Assembly: GCA_037974335.1 (NCBI GenBank)
Contig: CM075724.1
Coordinates: forward strand, 71,232,850-71,296,849
Reading direction: 5' to 3'
Length of the DNA stretch: 64,000 nucleotides
From: Prionace glauca
Lineage: Eukaryota > Chordata > Chondrichthyes > Carcharhiniformes > Carcharhinidae
Shown: positions 58,629 through 64,000 of the stretch, one piece after another
How the letters are laid out: each line of letters opens with the position of its first letter
Position numbering within the stretch: position 1 is the first letter of the stretch
Program-made: the position numbers and the translations under genes
Notes under the pieces: generated by a model
Database searches by the model: none
The model's input: the letters and a program-made list of their open reading frames with translations, nothing else
Told to the model about the DNA's origin: nothing

Positions 58629-58870
58629 GCAGGAAAATGCTGGAAGATCTCAGCAGGCCTGATCCCATCTATTTCACAGCCTGACAGATGTCGCCAGACC
58701 TGCTGAGATTTCCCAGCATTTTCTGTACAGGTGATGCTTGGGACACATGACTTTGTGTCAGACCAGGAAAGATAACTCAGTTTTGATCTCCATATATAAT
58801 GCTTGACCTGTTGAGTATTTTCTGCAATTTCTACTTTTATTTCACAATTTCAGCATCCGCAGTGCTAAAC
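58629..58870. repeat. Dispersed non-coding repeat
   Basis: It contains GAAAATGCTGGAAGATCTCA and its near complement GCTGAGATTTCCCAGCATTT, then TTGAGTATTTTCTGCAATTT and TTTCAGCATCCGCAG. The last part matches 4676-4730 in reverse complement. Confidence 0.5.
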
Positions 58871-59051
58871 ATTCGCTAGTAATAGGCAATGTGTTGTCTT
58901 CTAAAAATTATCCCTTTTCTTGCGCAAGTAGAACCGGATGTTACATTTTTACTGCCCATCATCTGTCATTTTGCTTCATCGTTGGGTATTTATCAGAGGA
59001 AACATCGCACGTGATGAAATTGATCATTTACGTATTTTCTTTCTCTAAAAG

Positions 59052-59119
59052 ACAGAACGACGATTAAGGAAATGGCCGGCCAGTTAAAGATCCATGTCAG
59101 TTTCATTGTTGGGGAATAG
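59052..59119 (+). pseudogene. Gene 2 exon 5 (tail), still open
   Basis: After CTCTAAAAG the frame reads DRTTIKEMAGQLKIHVSFIV and then GE, with TAG at the same place as gene 1 (68 bases in both). GTCAGTTTCA and the terminal GGGAAATAG/GGGGAATAG are shared. Flanking conservation continues to about 59290. Confidence 0.65.
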
Positions 59120-59400
59120 ACTGCTATTGCAATGTATTGAACGCTTACACCATAGGCATAATGATGGTCTCATGATATAGAAAATGCTCCTGCCGAATGT
59201 GAGCGCAGAGTAGAACATGCTGAGTTCTTAATTACGAAATTTCCCTTCTAATTATGAACGTGTAGTCAGGGTCCCATCAAGACAACAATAATAGCGGATT
59301 TCAGACAATCCTCCAGCCCTTGCAGATAGCGTTCTAATTTTTGCGTTTTTGTGTGTCGGTTTGGTAGCTATTCAGCCACCAGAACAGATACACAGCTCTG

Positions 59401-59718
59401 TTATATGATCATCCCTTCACCACCCCCCACCCCCCAATAAATCTTTGCCTGCTGTCGGTATGTTGACCGGACCAGCTCACTGGCCGGTTTCCGAGCTTCT
59501 TCCCACTCCCAGAATCCCGACGGAAAAAAAAACCTTCTGAAATAATCCAACTCGGACCTGGAAAAGTTTTTGATCGGCTCGAAGTCTCTTTCTGCAAGTG
59601 AATGGAGGATTGTCTGAGCTCCATTCACAACATCAGCATCTGAAAGTCCCAGCCGCCGAAGCCGTTGGAGACTCCCTGCTGAGATGTCTGTCCTCTCTCG
59701 GTAAGTCCTGCTGCACAA
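59401..59718 (-). CDS. Possible exon of an unknown gene
   Basis: A minus-strand frame of about 100 codons without a stop follows a fair acceptor (CTGTTCAATTTGTGCAG at about 59729-59713). It reads RERTDISAGSLQRLRRLGLS, DADVVNGAQTILHSLAERDF, FSRSELDYFRRFFFPSGFWE, ending at TAA (59403-59401). Composition looks protein-like and lacks repeat features, but I do not recognise the family. A competing reading on the plus strand is ATGTCTGTCCTCTCTCG followed by a strong GTAAGT donor at 59701. Either could be chance. Confidence 0.3.
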   Translation of the reverse strand: MCSRTYRERTDISAGSLQRLRRLGLSDADVVNGAQTILHSLAERDFEPIKNFSRSELDYFRRFFFPSGFWEWEEARKPASELVRSTYRQQAKIYWGVGGGEGMII

Positions 59719-59719
59719 A

Positions 59720-61144
59720 TTGAACAGCGAGAGCTTTTAATTATTCTCTTATTCGAAACCGCAATCCGCATGTGACTATTGAGATCATTGTACTTCAATT
59801 GGTGTTAATGAGGGGATGCCAATTCGTAATTGGTTTAGGGATTGTGTGAACGCGATGTGAGTCCAAACCGGTACGATCAATTTCTAATGGGCTTCTCGAG
59901 TTTGATGGTCATCCGCTGACATTATGTCCAAATTTCCCCTGACGGATCCACTATGTTGTCAATTGCTTGCTGGATCATCCCTCTCCTTATTGTATGTTTT
60001 TGTCACTTCCATCATCTCTGTTAAGATGAAAGAAAGGTTCTTGGCTACTCCCTTGGCAATTTATTCAGGATAGTGCACACTTCTGGCCATACCACCATGA
60101 TAGATATGTTGAGCTGGTAGTTTCAAATCTCATTTGATCGGTTTTGAATCAGGCGCTTGCCATTATCCCTTTGAATCCTTTGAAACTCTTCAAAGTGTGC
60201 ACACCATCGGGAAATCAGGACTGTTTCCCGTAGGCAAACGCAGCGCTCGTCAGGCGCCTTTCAGTCTATGCTAATGGTGGAAAACCCCTCTCCCTCCCCA
60301 TGTCGTTAACATTCCGGTCCCAGCGGCGCCTGATTTGCTGTTGTCGGGAATTAGAACTCAGACCAAGTAAGAGGGAAAACCATTTTAAGTCCGCCCACCA
60401 GCACCCAACATAATTTCAGCAAGCACCAGTTTTTTTTTCCCGAAGAGCTGTCCCATGTTTCTTGGACAATGTTCGAAACCGTGGAGGAGAAGAGACCTCT
60501 TTCCAAAGGTCATGCCATGACTAGTTCATATTCCTGCAGAAGACTATGATGAGATGGCAGAGGAAGTAAGCTCTAACATCATTAACAGGTGGACTTTACA
60601 AATGCCACAGGGAAATGAATACCCTCCTCCGACTGTGGGTAGTACCCACTTGCCTGCTGCAGGCATCACTCCCATCGGTAAGCTTTGTCATTTCACCTTA
60701 AATCCCTAAAAACATCAAACGGACGAACTCCACTCCTCTCCTCCAGACTCCTGCCAAGAAATCCCCATCAAAATACCCTGAAAGGTTCGACGCAGTGCTC
60801 ACACGTGTATGTCATCACCTGCCTACCTTACTATCCTCGCCATACCACAATCTGATAATGCCATTAGTGTGTCTCCATCAGCTAAGATATCTCGCAGCTG
60901 CAAGGAATACAGGAGACGGGCATTGATATGGCTGTCCTTCGGATCCTCACTCCCTTTGAGGAAAGGGGCCTGGAAATAGTGAGGTAGGGCCCAAAGGGAG
61001 ATGTGGTAAGACGTTAGTTCGGAATGCCCCGCCGAATATTCGACTTCAATGCACCTTTATCCGCTATCTCAACGGAACCTACAATTTCCCAAAAACTTGA
61101 TATTCGCCAACGGTAATACTATGTCCTTACTCTTCCAGGATCTC
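59720..61144. other. No feature recognised
   Basis: No repeat or exon assigned outside the outer edge of the inverted duplication. Confidence 0.4.
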
Positions 61145-62695
61145 GTGGTAGATTGGTAGAAAAGATTAAGGCTCATGGGATACAAGGCCAGGTATCTAGG
61201 TGGGTTGAGAACTGGCTTGCTAAAAGGAGACAGAGAGTAGAAGGGGAAGAGTTATTTTCTAGCTGGAGGTCTGTAACTAGTGGTGTGCCGCAGGGCTCAG
61301 CACTGGGACCTCTTCTCTTTGTAGTATATATAAGTGACTTGGAAGAGGGAGTAAGTGGTTTGATCAGCAAATTTGCAGATGACACTAGGATGGCTGGATT
61401 GGCGGGCAGTGAGGAGCAGTGTCTGGCAATACAACGGGATATTGACAGGCCGAGATATTGGGCAGATATATGGCAAATGGAGTTTAATCCTAATAAATGT
61501 GAGGTGATGCATTTTGGCAGAAATAATGTAGGGGGGAGTTATATGATAAAGGGTAAGAGCATAGAAATACAGCGGGACCTGGGGGTGCAAGTGCACAAGT
61601 CTTTGAAGTGGAGAAGGTTGTAAAGAAAGCCTATGGTATGTTAGCCTTTATAGGAAGGGGTATAGAGTATAAGAACTGGAGTCTGATGTTGCAGTTGTAC
61701 AGAGCATTGGTTAGGCCGCATTTAGAGTACTGCGTCCAGTTCTGGTCGCCTTACTACCGGAAGGACGTAGAGGCTCTGGAGAGAGTGCAGAGGAGGTTTA
61801 CCAGGATGTTGCCTGGTATGCAAGGACTGGGTTATGAGGAAAGATTGAGCAAACTGGGGCAGTTTTCCCTTGAAAGACGGTGACTGAGGGGAGATCTAAT
61901 AGAGGTATATAAGATTATGAAGGGTATAGATAGAGTAAACAGAGGTAAGCTATTTCCTATGTTAGAGCCACACAGTACGAGGGGCCACGGGCTTAGGATA
62001 TTGGACGGATTTTTTTTCATACAGAGGGTAGTGGGGGTATGGAATGCTCTGCCAAGGAAGGTGGTGGAGGCAGGCACGCTGGATTTGTTTAAGAGTTACT
62101 TAGGCACATGAGTATGTTGGAGAAGGGAGGATATAGGAGATTGTTTTAAATAAGGTTCAGTAGCATTGGGACGTCCCTGGTAATGTAAAAGGATGTGTAT
62201 GATACTAATATTTTTCTCTTTTAATTCACAGGTTTTAAGTCGGTCTGCCTTGCAGTCCAACGAGGGGCATATACGTGATGGGTCGTACTAGGGTTGCTCT
62301 TGGATGTTCGAGAATAGCCTAGTACTTCATGTCATTAGTGAGCGCTTAAACTGGACCAGATGCTGGGCAACACGAGACCTCAGTGACTGTCACTGTTTGC
62401 TGTGCAGACACATGGATTTGGGTCAGTGTCTGTGGGAGTTTGCACAATCTCCCCGTGCTTGTGTGGGTTTTCTCTGGTTGCTCTGGTTTCCTCCCAAACC
62501 CCAAAGATGTGCTATTAGGCTGATTGGAGGTAATAAATTGTCCCTAAATTAGTTTCCCTCAATGTGGAATGCCATGAACAATAGATAAGGGTCATGGGTG
62601 GAGCGGGGACTGGTAATGTTAAAATGGCGGCGCGGGCTCGTTGGGCCAAAGGGCCTGTTTCCCGGGCTGTTTTTGTTCTTTGTTCTTTGTTTTAG
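61145..62695 (+). mobile_element. CR1-type LINE, subfamily E, with V-SINE-like 3' region
   Basis: Frames read [50 protein letters not shown], then after a shift near 61610 [20 protein letters not shown] and [20 protein letters not shown]. The 3' untranslated part (62110-62695) contains GTGGGAGTTTGCACAATCTC, CCCCAAAGATGTGC and AATAAATTGTCCCTAAATTA, and ends GGGCCAAAGGGCCTGTTTCC with GTTCTTTG repeats. 5'-truncated in RT. Confidence 0.9.
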
Positions 62696-64000
62696 CTCCA
62701 TCAGTGACACAGAATAATCTTTGTATTTGTCCCATTAAACCTGTGTTATGGCTATCTGGCGATCGAATTCCAGACTCCAGAATTTGAAGTTAATGGACAT
62801 TTAAACTTGGCGTGACAATGGTCATGCTTAACAGTAGAAAGCTGTGATAGCAGATTTTCATCCATTAAAGGCAGAATATCCAGGAGGGAGTTGGAGGTGA
62901 ACTGTGGTTGTCGAAGGACAGTGTGTGAACAATGGAAATTTAAGATGCTGAGATAGGAAGATAAGTGATTCAGTGAGCCAGAAACAGTGAGGTTTTGCAC
63001 TTAGTTGGGCTGGCAGTCGGTTTGAAAGCTGGATATTTCTAGGTGATTACTTGTACAAGCATAAAATTGGAACCATATCTGGACGCAGGAAAGGTAAGAG
63101 GAAATCATTACTCCTGACGAACTCGCAGACTGCTGATTCGCCATTTCGGAATATCCAGAATGAGTGAACCGCTTTGGAGGAAATTGTTGGGCTCAGTCGC
63201 CAGATGATGTGGCATCTGTCACAGACGTGCTAAATCGTTTCGTAACGATATCACAAGCTGAACACGAGAAGGATCAAGGATGGAAAACCAATAAAAAAAA
63301 GCCAGTGAGAGCAGAAGGCGACTATTTATTGAACATATTGCAATTTGAAAAATGAAAGATACATGGATAATTTCACGTCACATATCAAAGGAGGAGGTGG
63401 AAGAGGCGGGTGGTAGTGACAATGTTAGTACAAATGGAGATTTAAACTATTCCTGGAATGATAATCGAGTGAAATCCAAATTCAGGTGATGAAGTATTAG
63501 CAAATTAAAGAGCGAATCAAGCGTATCATCTCTGGATATTGGGTAGAGCAAAGATTAGACAATCTATTAAAATTAAAAGTAAACAAGTAGAAAGTGACGC
63601 AGATAATTATTTTCCTTTCATGTTATCCATAATAGTGGAATGGCGAGAACTCGAAAATCCGACGACGGACGAGCATGGTCAAAAGCGATGCAGAGCCATG
63701 GATGGAGTGAGTTTGAAGGCAAACAGATAATGCGCAATTAATATTTGTAGAAAAAATTCCATCTGCGCTTTTCGAAAATGTCAAAAGCTGACCGAGGAAA
63801 AGATGTACCGAAGGTGAATACATCGATTATGCATTCATCACGCAACACTTCCTTGTTTGCTTAATTTAGCTGCTCGTTTTCACCGCTGCGAATGTTAACC
63901 TTGTTTCTTGGAATGTTGTTTTCGACGATGACCTGGAACCTGCCAGATTCAGAGCAACGTAAGTCTATTGCTCTCAGCGGTGATCTGTATGGTCTGCAAA
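62696..64000. other. No feature recognised
   Basis: Only short open frames without splice context or domains. No repeat assigned. Confidence 0.4.

Larger units (their letters stand above)
27566..59119 (+). pseudogene. Mirror-image copy of the VJ-C1 Ig gene (gene 2, decayed)
   Basis: All five exons of gene 1 are found in order on the plus strand: 27566-27602, 27761-28066, 32985-33291, 57490-57599 and 59052-59119. Exon 1 lost 18 bases and ends at an in-frame TAG. Exon 2 meets TGA eight codons in and has lost its donor. Exon 3 has Trp in place of the first C1 cysteine, a frameshift and a 24-30-base insertion. Exon 4 is 16 bases shorter. Exon 5 is intact in length with TAG at the same place. Intron 3 is about 24 kb because of retroelement insertions, against 4.2 kb in gene 1. 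The copy cannot make the full receptor. A spliced transcript remains possible. Confidence 0.8.

Noticed and set aside
63164-63355. 63-codon plus-strand frame near the window end
   Set aside because: Short, no domain, no splice context and no homologue in the window.

Overview
The window looks like nuclear DNA of a cartilaginous fish, most likely a shark or ray. It holds several families of CR1-type LINEs ending in short TTCTATG-like repeats. It also holds tRNA-headed V-SINE (HE1-like) elements, Penelope-like elements with a GIY-YIG domain, an L2/Rex1-like LINE and retrovirus fossils. There is no operon structure and no compact coding. Most of the sequence is transposable element, often one copy inside another. 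Family names come from motif recognition by eye; no database search was possible.

The host content I can support is one immunoglobulin-superfamily gene and its mirror-image copy. Gene 1 is on the minus strand (15578 down to 4416). It has five exons joined by phase-1 introns: signal peptide, V domain with a J-like end, C1 domain, transmembrane segment, and a short tail with a stop. The predicted product is a 281-residue type I membrane protein of SIRP/NKp30-like VJ-C1 layout. The copy is on the plus strand (27566 to 59119) with the same five exons in the same order. It carries stop codons, frameshifts and a lost V-exon donor in exons 1 to 4, so I call it a pseudogene, although its last exon is still open and of equal length. 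The two copies point away from each other (head to head), with their conserved upstream blocks about 11.5 kb apart. Homology continues through introns and 3' flanks, so this is an inverted duplication of a whole locus.

Layout: 1-3.2 kb, old repeats; 3.2-4.2 kb, V-SINE and CR1; 4.4-15.6 kb, gene 1 with LINEs in its introns; 15.6-27.3 kb, the spacer between the two promoters. The spacer contains a three-level nest: an old CR1, a younger CR1 inside it, and a solo LTR inside that. From 27.3 to 59.3 kb lies the pseudogene. Its C1-to-transmembrane intron has grown to about 24 kb by insertion of a retrovirus fossil (37.2-48.8 kb), an inverted Penelope-like element (49.3-54.0 kb), CR1s and V-SINEs. 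From 59.4 to 64 kb there is one possible exon of an unknown gene, another CR1, and sequence I cannot explain.

Two retroelement observations stand out. V-SINEs and CR1s in the window share a 3' tail (GGGCCGAAGGGCCTGTTT followed by TTCTATG-like repeats), which fits a SINE borrowing its LINE partner's machinery. One CR1 subfamily carries a block closely resembling the V-SINE central domain inside its 3' untranslated region, in all three copies present.
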